Shown here piece by piece: positions 1 to 7,844 of a stretch of 64,000 nucleotides of DNA. The position numbers and the translations under genes were made by a program. Origin of the DNA: Faecalimonas sp. (lineage in GTDB: Bacteria > Bacillota > Clostridia > Lachnospirales > Lachnospiraceae). How positions within the stretch are numbered: position 1 is the first letter of the stretch; every line of letters starts with the position of its first letter. The stretch spans positions 1 to 64,000 of the forward strand of contig JARICA010000020.1 of NCBI GenBank assembly GCA_029264305.1, read 5' to 3'. The notes under the pieces were generated by a model that was given only the letters and a program-made list of their open reading frames with translations, had not been told where the DNA came from and searched no databases.

Positions 1-160
1 TCCTTTTGCATTTACTGAGGTGTTCTGCGGAGTAATGAGAAGCTCTGCGTTTGTAACGTGTTTGCAACACTACATTCCAAGAATCCAGTAAAATCAGGCC
101 TTTCAAGTTACCAAAACGTTAATTTCATTATCGAAAAGAGAATACAAAAAGTATACAAAA
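1..160. other. No recognisable gene at left edge
   Basis: One plus-strand frame is open from the window edge to a stop near position 94, but its translation resembles no family I recognise. A minus-strand frame is also open here. Neither has a start within the window. This could be the tail of a gene that begins outside, or simply non-coding sequence. Confidence 0.3.
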
Positions 161-191
161 CCTCAGAAACCTTGTGTTTCTGGGGTTTTTC
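161..191 (+). terminator. Rho-independent terminator
   Basis: A GC-containing hairpin with arms CCTCAGAAAC and GTTTCTGGGG and a 5-nt loop is followed by a T run. It would end whatever transcript enters from the left edge and insulate the sigma factor gene. Confidence 0.75.
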
Positions 192-231
192 TTTACCCTA
201 AAATATTTTTCAGTAAATCTGTAACGAATTC

Positions 232-259
232 TTGCCAAAATACATTGATCTTATAGAAT
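232..259 (+). promoter_or_regulatory. Possible promoter of sigma/anti-sigma pair
   Basis: TTGCCA and TAGAAT are separated by 16 bp, 20 bp before the start codon of the ECF sigma gene. A GTAAC element just upstream could instead be part of an ECF-type -35 for autoregulation. The sequence does not decide between them. Confidence 0.35.
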
Positions 260-278
260 AAAGAAAGGAGGAGAAAAA

Positions 279-761
279 ATGGAACCTATTGAGCAGATTT
301 ATCGGAAATATGCAGATACCGTATTTCGATTTATATTTTCTAAAACGCAAGATTATCATATCGCCGAAGAAGTTACACAGGAAACTTTTTATCAAGCAGT
401 GCGAAGTATTTCAAAATATGATGGAAAGTGTAAAATTTCTACATGGCTATGTGCAATTGCAAAAAATCAATTATATACATACTATCGTAAAAATCCACAA
501 ATGGAAGAAATGGGTTGTGATAATAGTTCTGTCCGCTCTGCAGAAGAGGAAGTTCTAGATAAGGAGAATCGAACACAAATGCTTAAGATACTACATAATT
601 GTTCTGAACCATATCGAGAAGTTCTATATTTGAGAATTTTAGGTGGACTTTCATTTAAACAAATAGGAGATATACTAGGTAGAAGTGAAAATTGGGCTAG
701 AATAACTTTTTATAGAGGAAAGGAAAAAATAAGAGAGGAGTTATTAAATGATGAAAAATAA
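279..761 (+). CDS. RNA polymerase sigma factor, ECF (sigma-70) family
   Basis: A 160-residue protein with the two-domain ECF layout. Region 2 (about residues 6-72) includes AEEVTQETF and the STWLCAIAKN helix that recognises the -10 element. Region 4 (about 100-155) is a helix-turn-helix with YREVLYLRILGGLSFKQIG. It would direct core polymerase to a small regulon under control of the anti-sigma factor encoded next. The start is supported by AAAGGAGG 7-10 bases upstream. The 3' end overlaps the anti-sigma gene by 14 bp, implying translational coupling. The signal sensed and the target genes are not visible. Confidence 0.93.
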   Translation: MEPIEQIYRKYADTVFRFIFSKTQDYHIAEEVTQETFYQAVRSISKYDGKCKISTWLCAIAKNQLYTYYRKNPQMEEMGCDNSSVRSAEEEVLDKENRTQMLKILHNCSEPYREVLYLRILGGLSFKQIGDILGRSENWARITFYRGKEKIREELLNDEK

Positions 762-1725
762 ATTACCATGTGGTGTTATAGAAGATTTGTTACCATTATA
801 CGTAGAACAACTAACAAGTGATTGTACAAAAGAAATGATAGAAGGACATATAGAAACATGTACAAAATGTCGTGAGAAATTGGAAAGAATGCAGAAACCT
901 TCTATGTACGAAAAAAACGATGAAGAAGAGATGGAAATTGATTTTCTAAAAAAGACTAAAAAAGGATACAGAAAAAAGATTGGAATATCCATGATATCGG
1001 TATTGGCTTTATGTATATTAGTATTTTTAGGAAAAACTTTCATTGTAGGGGAAAAAGTCTCACCAGAATTGATTGTGAATCATATCGATGTAAAAAATAA
1101 TGAAATTACAGTACAAGCGACTTCGATAGTGGAAGACATACAAATTAAAAATATTGGTTTTAAAGAAAAAGATGGAATATTAGAATTAACGTATAGAGGT
1201 GTACCCTCAATGAGAACAGATACAACGCTCCCATATGAAAAAACATATTCTGCAAAAGGAAAGATAAAAGAGATTAAAGTGGGTAATCGTATTGTTTGGC
1301 ATAATGAGAAAAAAATTTCCAAGTTGACATCAGATGTATTTAATAGTCGTCATGATTACATTGGAGATCCTAGTAAAAACGCAAAAACAATGGAGGCACT
1401 AGGTGTGGGAGAGGTGCTCGGGACATATGAAAATGAGTTGCAGACGAAAAAAGAACCTTATGGTTGGAAAATTACTTTAAAAGAGCCAATACAACCGAAT
1501 GAAAAGACTATGAAGATTGAGAAAATGAAAGCGTATTCGTGTGTGTTGTTAGGAGTAATTCGAAACTTGGGTGAGATTACATTTGAATATTCTAATTTGG
1601 GGAAACAAGAAACAATGACTATAACAGCAGAGGAAGCTACAAATTATTTTGGAAAAAATATAAAAATAGTAGGAACAGAAATTGAAGAATTAGAAGCATT
1701 AGTGGATTTCTATACGTTACTATGA
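748..1725 (+). CDS. Anti-sigma factor with zinc-finger (ZAS-like) N-terminus
   Basis: 325 residues. The N-terminus (about 6-45) has the zinc-binding anti-sigma pattern: CGVIEDLLPLYVE, then H-x3-C-x2-C (HIETCTKC). This matches RsiW/RsiX-type proteins that hold an ECF sigma at the membrane. One transmembrane helix lies near residues 78-98 (ISMISVLALCILVFLG). The roughly 220-residue remainder is predicted outside the cell and may sense the signal; I do not recognise its fold with certainty (it resembles DUF4179/DUF5643-type ectodomains). Two ATGs lie in tandem at the start. Confidence 0.88.
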   Translation: MMKNKLPCGVIEDLLPLYVEQLTSDCTKEMIEGHIETCTKCREKLERMQKPSMYEKNDEEEMEIDFLKKTKKGYRKKIGISMISVLALCILVFLGKTFIVGEKVSPELIVNHIDVKNNEITVQATSIVEDIQIKNIGFKEKDGILELTYRGVPSMRTDTTLPYEKTYSAKGKIKEIKVGNRIVWHNEKKISKLTSDVFNSRHDYIGDPSKNAKTMEALGVGEVLGTYENELQTKKEPYGWKITLKEPIQPNEKTMKIEKMKAYSCVLLGVIRNLGEITFEYSNLGKQETMTITAEEATNYFGKNIKIVGTEIEELEALVDFYTLL

Positions 1726-1760
1726 TATAATAATAAAATAAAAGTAGGAGGTAAAATGAA

Positions 1761-2570
1761 ATGGGACGTTTTAGTGATAAGATTATGTTAGTAACAGGAG
1801 CAACCTCAGGAATCGGAAGAGCAGTAGCTATTCGTGGAGCAAAGGAAGGAGCTACGATTATTGCAGTAGGACGCAATGAAGAAAGAGGAAATGCTGTAGT
1901 AGAAGCGATTACAAAAGAAGATGGAAAAGCAATCTTTAAGAAATGTGATGTTAGCGATAAAGAAGCAGTGAAAAACCTTTTTGAAGAAATAAAAGAAGAG
2001 TTTGGTAAACTTGATGTTGCCGTAAACAATGCTGGAATTGTAGGAGCATCTAAAACAGTAGAAGAACTTGAAGATGATGATTGGTCTAAAGTTATCGATG
2101 CCAACTTGAATTCTTGTTTTTATTGTTGTCGTGAAGAAGTAAAATTAATGAAAGAAAACGGTGGAGCAATTGTAAATATATCAAGTGTTGCAGGAATGAG
2201 AGGATTTCCTTCTGCGGCAGCATATGTTGCAAGTAAACATGCTGTAAGTGGTTTAACAAAAGCAGTGGCAGTAGATTATGCAACAAAAGGAATTAGATGT
2301 AATGCGATTTGCCCTGCTGGAACAGATACACCTTTGACAGAAAGAAGTTCTGCAGACATTAAAACAAGAATGGCAGAGATTGCAGCCCAAGGAAAAGATC
2401 CTATGGAATGGCTTAAAAACTCAATGCTTTCAGGAAAAACTGAAACATTACAGAAACGTAATGCAACACCAGAAGAGCAAGCTGCAACAATTTTATATTT
2501 TGCAAGTGATGAAGCAAAACATATTACAGGTTCAATTATAGCTAGTGATGGAGGATTTACTACATATTAG
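1761..2570 (+). CDS. Short-chain dehydrogenase/reductase (SDR)
   Basis: 269 residues, classical SDR length. The Rossmann nucleotide site is VTGATSGIGRA (about 11-21), followed by NNAG (about 88), the catalytic Ser in NISSVAG and the YVASK Tyr/Lys pair (about 156-160). The C-terminal GSIIASDGGFTTY is typical. The substrate cannot be told; hydroxysteroid, sugar or 3-oxoacyl substrates are all possible. AGGAGG at 1746-1751 fits this ATG at 9-bp spacing better than the out-of-frame ATG at 1755. It is probably cotranscribed with the AIM24 gene 24 bp downstream. Confidence 0.9.
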   Translation: MGRFSDKIMLVTGATSGIGRAVAIRGAKEGATIIAVGRNEERGNAVVEAITKEDGKAIFKKCDVSDKEAVKNLFEEIKEEFGKLDVAVNNAGIVGASKTVEELEDDDWSKVIDANLNSCFYCCREEVKLMKENGGAIVNISSVAGMRGFPSAAAYVASKHAVSGLTKAVAVDYATKGIRCNAICPAGTDTPLTERSSADIKTRMAEIAAQGKDPMEWLKNSMLSGKTETLQKRNATPEEQAATILYFASDEAKHITGSIIASDGGFTTY

Positions 2571-2594
2571 AATAGATTGAACGGAGGAAAAAGT

Positions 2595-3365
2595 ATGTAT
2601 AAAATTTCAAATTTTACAAATAATGATGATGTTAAAATATTAAATACACTTGGACCATTTACAGTTGTTGAATATCGGAGAGATTTAAGTGTTTCTCCAG
2701 ATGATGCACAAAAAGCATATTTTTGTAATGAAATGAATGTTCGTAGACGTCAGGTTATTTGTGAATTAAGCAAAGCAAATATCACTTTGCAAGCTGGAGC
2801 GATGCAATGGATGGTTGGTGATGTGAATGCTACAACAGGGTTAAAAGGAGTAGGAGATTTAATTGGAAAAGCAGTTCGTGGAAAAGTAAGTGGTGAATCT
2901 GCAATTAAACCTGAATATAGAGGAAGTGGAACACTTGTCCTTGAACCAACTTACAAACATATTTTACTTCTTGATTTGGCAGAATGGAACAATTCTATTG
3001 TCTTAGATGACGGCTTATTTTTAGCATGCGATGCACAGTTAAAACATAAAGTAGTGATGAGATCTAATTTATCATCTGCAGTTGCAGGGAATGAGGGGTT
3101 ATTTAACCTTGGAATTGTGGGAGATGGAGTAGTGTGTCTTGAAACACCTTGTCCATGGGAAGAGTTGATTGAAATTACTTTGCAGGATGATGTGTTAAAA
3201 GTAGATGGAAACATGGCGATTGCATGGAGTGGAAGTCTTGATTTTACTGTAGAACGTTCGGGAAAAACCTTAGCAGGTTCAGCGGTATCAGGTGAAGGGT
3301 TAGTAAATGTTTATCGTGGAACAGGAAAAGTTTTATTAGCACCACTAGAAAAAGAGCTTATTTAG
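2595..3365 (+). CDS. AIM24-family protein
   Basis: A 256-residue protein resembling the AIM24/DUF124 family: a beta-rich repeat fold in which LQAGAMQWMVGDV and a later GSGTLVLEPTYKHILLLDL segment recur. The family's molecular function is not established. I place the start at the ATG preceded by GGAGGA rather than an in-frame TTG six codons earlier, because the earlier codon would lie upstream of that Shine-Dalgarno sequence. Pairing with an SDR gene is suggestive only. Confidence 0.8.
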   Translation: MYKISNFTNNDDVKILNTLGPFTVVEYRRDLSVSPDDAQKAYFCNEMNVRRRQVICELSKANITLQAGAMQWMVGDVNATTGLKGVGDLIGKAVRGKVSGESAIKPEYRGSGTLVLEPTYKHILLLDLAEWNNSIVLDDGLFLACDAQLKHKVVMRSNLSSAVAGNEGLFNLGIVGDGVVCLETPCPWEELIEITLQDDVLKVDGNMAIAWSGSLDFTVERSGKTLAGSAVSGEGLVNVYRGTGKVLLAPLEKELI

Positions 3366-3390
3366 TATAGGGATATAAAATCTATTTCTT

Positions 3391-3427
3391 TAGCCACATA
3401 TGAAGGAAAAGCCTTTATATGTGGCTA
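3391..3427 (+). terminator. Hairpin, likely terminator
   Basis: Arms TAGCCACATAT and ATATGTGGCTA form an 11-bp stem after the AIM24 gene. The tail is AAAATTTGAT, weak in U, so termination may be inefficient. Confidence 0.5.
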
Positions 3428-3445
3428 AAATTTGATATAAAAAAC

Positions 3446-3474
3446 TTGAGTTTTTTCTTAGTATGTACTAATAT
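3446..3474 (+). promoter_or_regulatory. SigA-type promoter for LCP gene
   Basis: TTGAGT and TAATAT with a 17-bp spacer lie about 65 bp before the LCP start codon. Confidence 0.6.
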
Positions 3475-3539
3475 AGTAAAGTATTGTAGGACGTAACTAG
3501 TAATAAGTAAATTCTTGAGTATACAAGAAGGGAGTACAA

Positions 3540-5168
3540 ATGAAAAAAAAGGGTATGAGTCCTAAAGAAAGGCGAGAGTATGAGCGTCTGCAGGAACGAA
3601 AGAAAAGACAAATGGAGAAGCGATATGCAAAGTCAATGGGTTGGGATAATCCAGCCAAGTCGGTTTCGGAAAAAGGGAGAGTTCCGAATCCGGATAAGAA
3701 ACAGGAAAAGAAAGGAAGAAATATTTTAGGAAAAATATTACTTTTCCTACAAGTGTTGGCTTCTGTTGCTTTTGTGGGAATGTTGTTTTTATCAAATATT
3801 ATACCACTTAAGTATATAATTGTGACTATAGTAATCTTATTGCTTTTGTGGAGTATAGGTCTTGTGTCACAGATAAAAAGAAAAAAGCGTGGTACGATTG
3901 GGAAGTTATATATTCTCCTTATAACAGGATGTCTTGTGGCAGGAACATATCAATTAGGATTTATGACAGGAACATTGGATAAAGTTACTGGGGGAAATTC
4001 TAAAGTAGATACAATGGTTGTTGCCGTTTTAGCAAAGGATAAGGCTGAAGATATAGCAGATGTAAGTGATTATACATTTGGTGTTCAGTATAAGTTAGAT
4101 AAAGGAGATGTGAAAGATACAGTTTCCCACATTAATAAAGAATTAGATACAAAGATTAAAACAAAAGAATATAAAAATGTAAATGAACAGGCAAAAGCTT
4201 TACATGATGGTGAAGTGAAAGCAATTATTTATAATGAGGGATATAAGGAGATTCTAGAGGAAGAATTTCATGGATATTCTAATAAGGTGAAAATTATTTA
4301 TCATTATAATATTAAGACAAAATTAGATGATGTTTCTTCTAATATCAAAGTTAAGACAGAACCATTTAATGTGTATGTAAGTGGAATTGATGTATATGGA
4401 GAAATTTCTAAAAATAGTCGAAGTGACGTTAACATTATTGCCACAGTGAATCCAAAGACAAGACAAATTTTGCTTGTGACAACTCCAAGAGATTATTATG
4501 TAGAAATACCAGGAGTATCTCACGGACAGCGAGATAAATTAACTCATGCAGGAATTTATGGTGTGGATACATCGATTAGAACGTTAAGTGAACTGTATGA
4601 TACAGAAATTCCATTTTATGCACGAGTAAACTTTACTTCTCTTATTGATATTGTGGATGAACTAGGGGGAGTGGATGTTATGTCTGACTATGCGTTTAAG
4701 ACAGGAACTGCAGCTGGTACAGTTGTTCGAGTATCAAAAGGTATGAATCATTTTAATGGGAAACAAGCATTGGCTTTTTCAAGAGAAAGACATAATTTAC
4801 CAGATGGTGATAATCAACGTGGAAAGCATCAGCAAGCTGTTCTTACAGCAATGATTAAAAAAATGATCTCTCCATCTATGCTTATTAAAGCAAATTCGAT
4901 TATTAATAAGGTAAGTAATGGAGTAGAAACCAATATGTCGCAAGGACAATTACAAACTTTGATCAAAATGCAATTAAATCAAGGTGGGGAATGGAATATT
5001 AAGTCTGTTGCAGCAGAAGGAACAGGAGATAAACAAAGATGTTTTTCTTCAGGTTCTATGAGATTATATGTATGTCAGCCAGATGAAGAATCTGTAGAAG
5101 GAATCAAACAGTTAATTAGACAAGTGCAAAATGGAGAAACATTGCAAGAAACTGAAATGACACAATAA
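3540..5168 (+). CDS. LytR-CpsA-Psr (LCP) family cell-wall glycopolymer ligase
   Basis: 542 residues. There is a strongly basic cytoplasmic N-terminus (about 1-62), then three hydrophobic helices (about 63-84, 87-110 and 120-145), then a large extracellular part. The LCP catalytic domain runs from about 285 to 480, with VNPKTRQILLVTTPRDYYV, the KLTHAGIYG segment and the late ALAFSRERHNLPDGDNQRG motif, whose Arg/Asp residues bind the pyrophosphate of lipid-linked polymers. Such enzymes transfer teichoic acid or capsule precursors from undecaprenyl pyrophosphate to peptidoglycan. The middle region (150-280) looks like the accessory domain seen in Cps2A-like members. It is monocistronic by flanking promoter and terminator. 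Confidence 0.9.
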   Translation: MKKKGMSPKERREYERLQERKKRQMEKRYAKSMGWDNPAKSVSEKGRVPNPDKKQEKKGRNILGKILLFLQVLASVAFVGMLFLSNIIPLKYIIVTIVILLLLWSIGLVSQIKRKKRGTIGKLYILLITGCLVAGTYQLGFMTGTLDKVTGGNSKVDTMVVAVLAKDKAEDIADVSDYTFGVQYKLDKGDVKDTVSHINKELDTKIKTKEYKNVNEQAKALHDGEVKAIIYNEGYKEILEEEFHGYSNKVKIIYHYNIKTKLDDVSSNIKVKTEPFNVYVSGIDVYGEISKNSRSDVNIIATVNPKTRQILLVTTPRDYYVEIPGVSHGQRDKLTHAGIYGVDTSIRTLSELYDTEIPFYARVNFTSLIDIVDELGGVDVMSDYAFKTGTAAGTVVRVSKGMNHFNGKQALAFSRERHNLPDGDNQRGKHQQAVLTAMIKKMISPSMLIKANSIINKVSNGVETNMSQGQLQTLIKMQLNQGGEWNIKSVAAEGTGDKQRCFSSGSMRLYVCQPDEESVEGIKQLIRQVQNGETLQETEMTQ

Positions 5169-5177
5169 AATAAAAGC

Positions 5178-5217
5178 AAAAAACTGGTGAGGATGTTATA
5201 TTCTCATCAGTTTTTTA
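5178..5217 (+). terminator. Rho-independent terminator
   Basis: AAAACTGGTGAG pairs with CTCATCAGTTTT around a short loop, followed by a T run. It closes the LCP transcript. Confidence 0.8.
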
Positions 5218-5236
5218 TAAGAAAGGGGATTGGAAA

Positions 5237-5740
5237 ATGTATAATCAGTTGACTGAAGAAGATATAAAAAAGATGGAAGAAGAAATTGAATATAGAAGAT
5301 TAGTTGTTCGAAAAGAGGCGCTAGAAGCGTTGAAAGAGGCTAGGGCACACGGAGATTTGAGTGAAAATTTTGAGTATCATGCAGCAAAAAAAGATAAGAA
5401 TAAAAATGAAAGTAGAATACGTTATTTACAAAGAATGATTAGAACAGCACAAATTGTTGAAGATGATGCAAAAGAAGATGAGGTTGGAATTAATAAGGCG
5501 GTAGAAGTGTACTTTGAAGAAGATGATGAATATGAAACATTTAAAGTGGTTACGACGGTGAGAGGAAATTCTATTGATAATCGTATCAGTACAGAATCTC
5601 CTATTGGAAAAGCACTTATGGGGCATAAAGAGGGGGATAGAGTATTTGTCAAAGTAAATGAAAATGCAGGATATTATATAGTAATTAAATCTATTCGCAA
5701 ATTAGAAGATGGGGATAATATTGAAATTCGACAATTCTAG
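5237..5740 (+). CDS. GreA/GreB-family transcription elongation factor
   Basis: 167 residues, near the usual 158. The N-terminal coiled coil (about 3-78) contains the family signature AHGDLSENFEYHAAKKDK. The acidic loop residues act in the RNA polymerase secondary channel to stimulate cleavage of backtracked RNA. The C-terminal FKBP-like domain (about 85-167) contains ESPIGKALMGHKEGD. Preceded by AAAGGGG. A lone gene between a terminator and the purine genes; it may be an additional paralogue rather than the only GreA of the cell. Confidence 0.92.
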   Translation: MYNQLTEEDIKKMEEEIEYRRLVVRKEALEALKEARAHGDLSENFEYHAAKKDKNKNESRIRYLQRMIRTAQIVEDDAKEDEVGINKAVEVYFEEDDEYETFKVVTTVRGNSIDNRISTESPIGKALMGHKEGDRVFVKVNENAGYYIVIKSIRKLEDGDNIEIRQF

Positions 5741-5809
5741 AGGAGTTATTACCTTGTATTATAAAAACTTATTAGTAAAATCTACTAGTAAACAGACTGT
5801 ATTGTAGGC

Positions 5810-5815
5810 TATAAT
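5810..5815 (+). promoter_or_regulatory. Candidate -10 of purine gene pair
   Basis: TATAAT lies 49 bp before the IMP cyclohydrolase start; no convincing -35 sits 16-18 bp upstream. An imperfect inverted repeat around TTATTAGTAAAATCTACTAG lies just before it and could be a regulator site. Confidence 0.35.
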
Positions 5816-5863
5816 AAAGGAAAGAGCTAACCATAACAATCAGTGAGAAAAAGGAGAATATTC

Positions 5864-6577
5864 ATGGAAATGTTATCAATTGAAAAAGAATTACAAGGAA
5901 ATGCTTATCCAGGACGTGGAATAATTATCGGAAAAACTCCAGATGGCAAGAAAGCGGTAACGGCATATTTCATTATGGGAAGAAGTGAAAATAGTAGAAA
6001 TCGCGTATTTGTAGAAGAAGGGAGAGGGATTCGTACACAGGCATTTGACCCTTCTAAATTAACAGATCCAAGTTTAATTATCTATGCGCCAGTAAGAGTA
6101 TTGGGAAATAAGACAATCGTAACAAATGGTGACCAAACAGATACAATTTATGAGGGAATGGATAAACAGTTGACATTTGAACAGTCACTTAGATGCAGAG
6201 AATTTGAACCAGATGCACCAAACTATACACCTCGTATTTCAGGTATATTACATATTGAGGACGGAAATTATAGTTATGCGATGTCTATTTTGAAAAGCGA
6301 CAATGGAAATCCTGAGGCATGTAATCGTTATACATTTGCGTATGAGAATGCAATTGCAGGAGAAGGTCATTTTATTCATACATATAAATGTGATGGAAAT
6401 CCTCTTCCAAGTTTTGAAGGAGAGCCAAAAAGAGTTGGAATTTTAGATGATATGGAACAATTTACAGAGATGTTATGGAACAGTTTAAATGAAGAAAACA
6501 AGGTATCTTTATTCGTGCGTTATATTGATATTGAAACAGGAAAAGAAGAGACAAAGATTGTAAATAAAAACAAATAG
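5864..6577 (+). CDS. IMP cyclohydrolase, PurO-like stand-alone type
   Basis: 237 residues. Catalyses closure of FAICAR to IMP, the last step of purine synthesis. The sequence matches the stand-alone IMP cyclohydrolase family (PurO-like, Ntn-hydrolase-related fold) first known from archaea. Seen here: YPGRGIIIGKTPDGKKAV near the N-terminus, the AYFIMGRSENSRNRVF strand/loop and ENAIAGEGHFIHTY near residue 170. ATG is chosen seven codons into the frame because AAGGAG lies 7 bp upstream; the earlier GTG lacks a site. Ten bases separate it from the AICAR formyltransferase gene, so the two replace the usual bifunctional PurH. Confidence 0.85.
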   Translation: MEMLSIEKELQGNAYPGRGIIIGKTPDGKKAVTAYFIMGRSENSRNRVFVEEGRGIRTQAFDPSKLTDPSLIIYAPVRVLGNKTIVTNGDQTDTIYEGMDKQLTFEQSLRCREFEPDAPNYTPRISGILHIEDGNYSYAMSILKSDNGNPEACNRYTFAYENAIAGEGHFIHTYKCDGNPLPSFEGEPKRVGILDDMEQFTEMLWNSLNEENKVSLFVRYIDIETGKEETKIVNKNK

Positions 6578-6587
6578 GAGAGGACAA

Positions 6588-7763
6588 ATGAAAGAATTAG
6601 AATTAAAATATGGTTGTAATCCAAATCAGAAACCTTCAAGAATTTACATGGAAGAAGGAGAACTTCCTATTAAGGTCTTGTGTGGAAAACCAGGATATAT
6701 TAACTTTTTAGATGCATTTAATGGTTGGCAATTAGTTAAAGAATTAAAAAAGGCTACAGGACTTCCAGCAGCAACTTCTTTCAAACATGTTTCACCTGCT
6801 GGAGCAGGGGTAGGACTTCCTCTTGATGATACATTAGCGAAAATCTACTGGGTAGATGATATGGGAGAATTATCGCCACTTGCATGTGCATATGCAAGAG
6901 CAAGAGGAGCTGATAGAATGTCTTCTTTTGGAGATTTTATTTCTCTTTCAGATGTATGTGATGTTGCCACTGCAAAATTAATTAAACGCGAAGTTTCAGA
7001 CGGTGTAATTGCTCCAGGATATGAACCAGAAGCGTTGGAATTATTAATGCAGAAAAAGAAAGGAAATTATGCGATTATAGAGATTGACCCAACTTATGAA
7101 CCGAATCCAATTGAGCATAAAGAGGTATTTGGAATTACATTTGAACAGGGAAGAAATGAACTTGTTATTGATGACGCATTATTGTCAAATATAGTTACAG
7201 AGAATAAAGAAATACCAGAACAGGCAAAGATTGATTTAGCAATTGCATTAATTACATTAAAATATACACAATCAAATTCTGTTTGTTATGCAAAAGATGG
7301 ACAGGCAATTGGAATTGGTGCAGGACAACAGTCACGTATCCACTGTACACGTCTTGCAGGTCAGAAAGCAGATAATTGGTGGTTACGTCAGTCACCACAA
7401 GTTTTAGGACTACAGTTTGTAGATAAAATTGGAAGAGCAGATAGAGATAATGCAATCGACCTTTACATAGGTGATGAATATGAAGACGTATTGGCAGAAG
7501 GTACATGGCAGCATATTTTTAAAGTAAAACCAGAAGTATTTACACGAGAAGAAAAACGTGCATGGTTAGATAAAATGACAGATGTTGCATTGGGATCGGA
7601 TGCCTTCTTCCCATTTGGTGATAATATTGAAAGAGCACATAAAAGTGGTGTGAAATATATTGCACAACCAGGTGGTTCAGTTCGTGATGATAATGTGATT
7701 GAAACTTGTAATAAATATAATATGGCAATGGCATTTACGGGAATCCGTTTATTCCATCATTAA
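6588..7763 (+). CDS. AICAR formyltransferase (PurH C-terminal activity, stand-alone)
   Basis: 391 residues. Transfers a formyl group from 10-formyl-THF to AICAR, giving FAICAR for the neighbouring cyclohydrolase. Seen: NPNQKPSRIY near the N-terminus, the catalytic Lys-His in SFKHVSPAGAGVG (about 64-76), YTQSNSVCYAKDGQAIGIG (about 227-245) and PGGSVRDD near the C-terminus, all AICARFT hallmarks. No cyclohydrolase (MGS-like) domain is fused. RBS AGGAGAGG. The gene ends 17 bp before a strong terminator, so the transcription unit is the two-gene pair. Confidence 0.9.
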   Translation: MKELELKYGCNPNQKPSRIYMEEGELPIKVLCGKPGYINFLDAFNGWQLVKELKKATGLPAATSFKHVSPAGAGVGLPLDDTLAKIYWVDDMGELSPLACAYARARGADRMSSFGDFISLSDVCDVATAKLIKREVSDGVIAPGYEPEALELLMQKKKGNYAIIEIDPTYEPNPIEHKEVFGITFEQGRNELVIDDALLSNIVTENKEIPEQAKIDLAIALITLKYTQSNSVCYAKDGQAIGIGAGQQSRIHCTRLAGQKADNWWLRQSPQVLGLQFVDKIGRADRDNAIDLYIGDEYEDVLAEGTWQHIFKVKPEVFTREEKRAWLDKMTDVALGSDAFFPFGDNIERAHKSGVKYIAQPGGSVRDDNVIETCNKYNMAMAFTGIRLFHH

Positions 7764-7779
7764 TTTAGTAGTTATACAG

Positions 7780-7817
7780 ACACTCATAAATTCTCTAAGA
7801 ATTTATGGGTGTTTTTT
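7780..7817 (+). terminator. Rho-independent terminator
   Basis: A 15-bp imperfect stem, ACACTCATAAATTCT with AGAATTTATGGGTGT, is followed by six T. It closes the purine pair. Confidence 0.85.
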
Positions 7818-7844
7818 AGAAGAATTATTTAAAGGAGAAAGAAA

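Noticed and set aside
1755-1790. ATG at 1755 as the SDR start
   Set aside because: It is out of frame and closes after about 12 codons; the ATG at 1761 opens the full SDR frame.
1637-2286. Minus-strand open frames opposite the anti-sigma end and the SDR gene
   Set aside because: Low-complexity Ser/Leu-rich translations opposite clear plus-strand genes.
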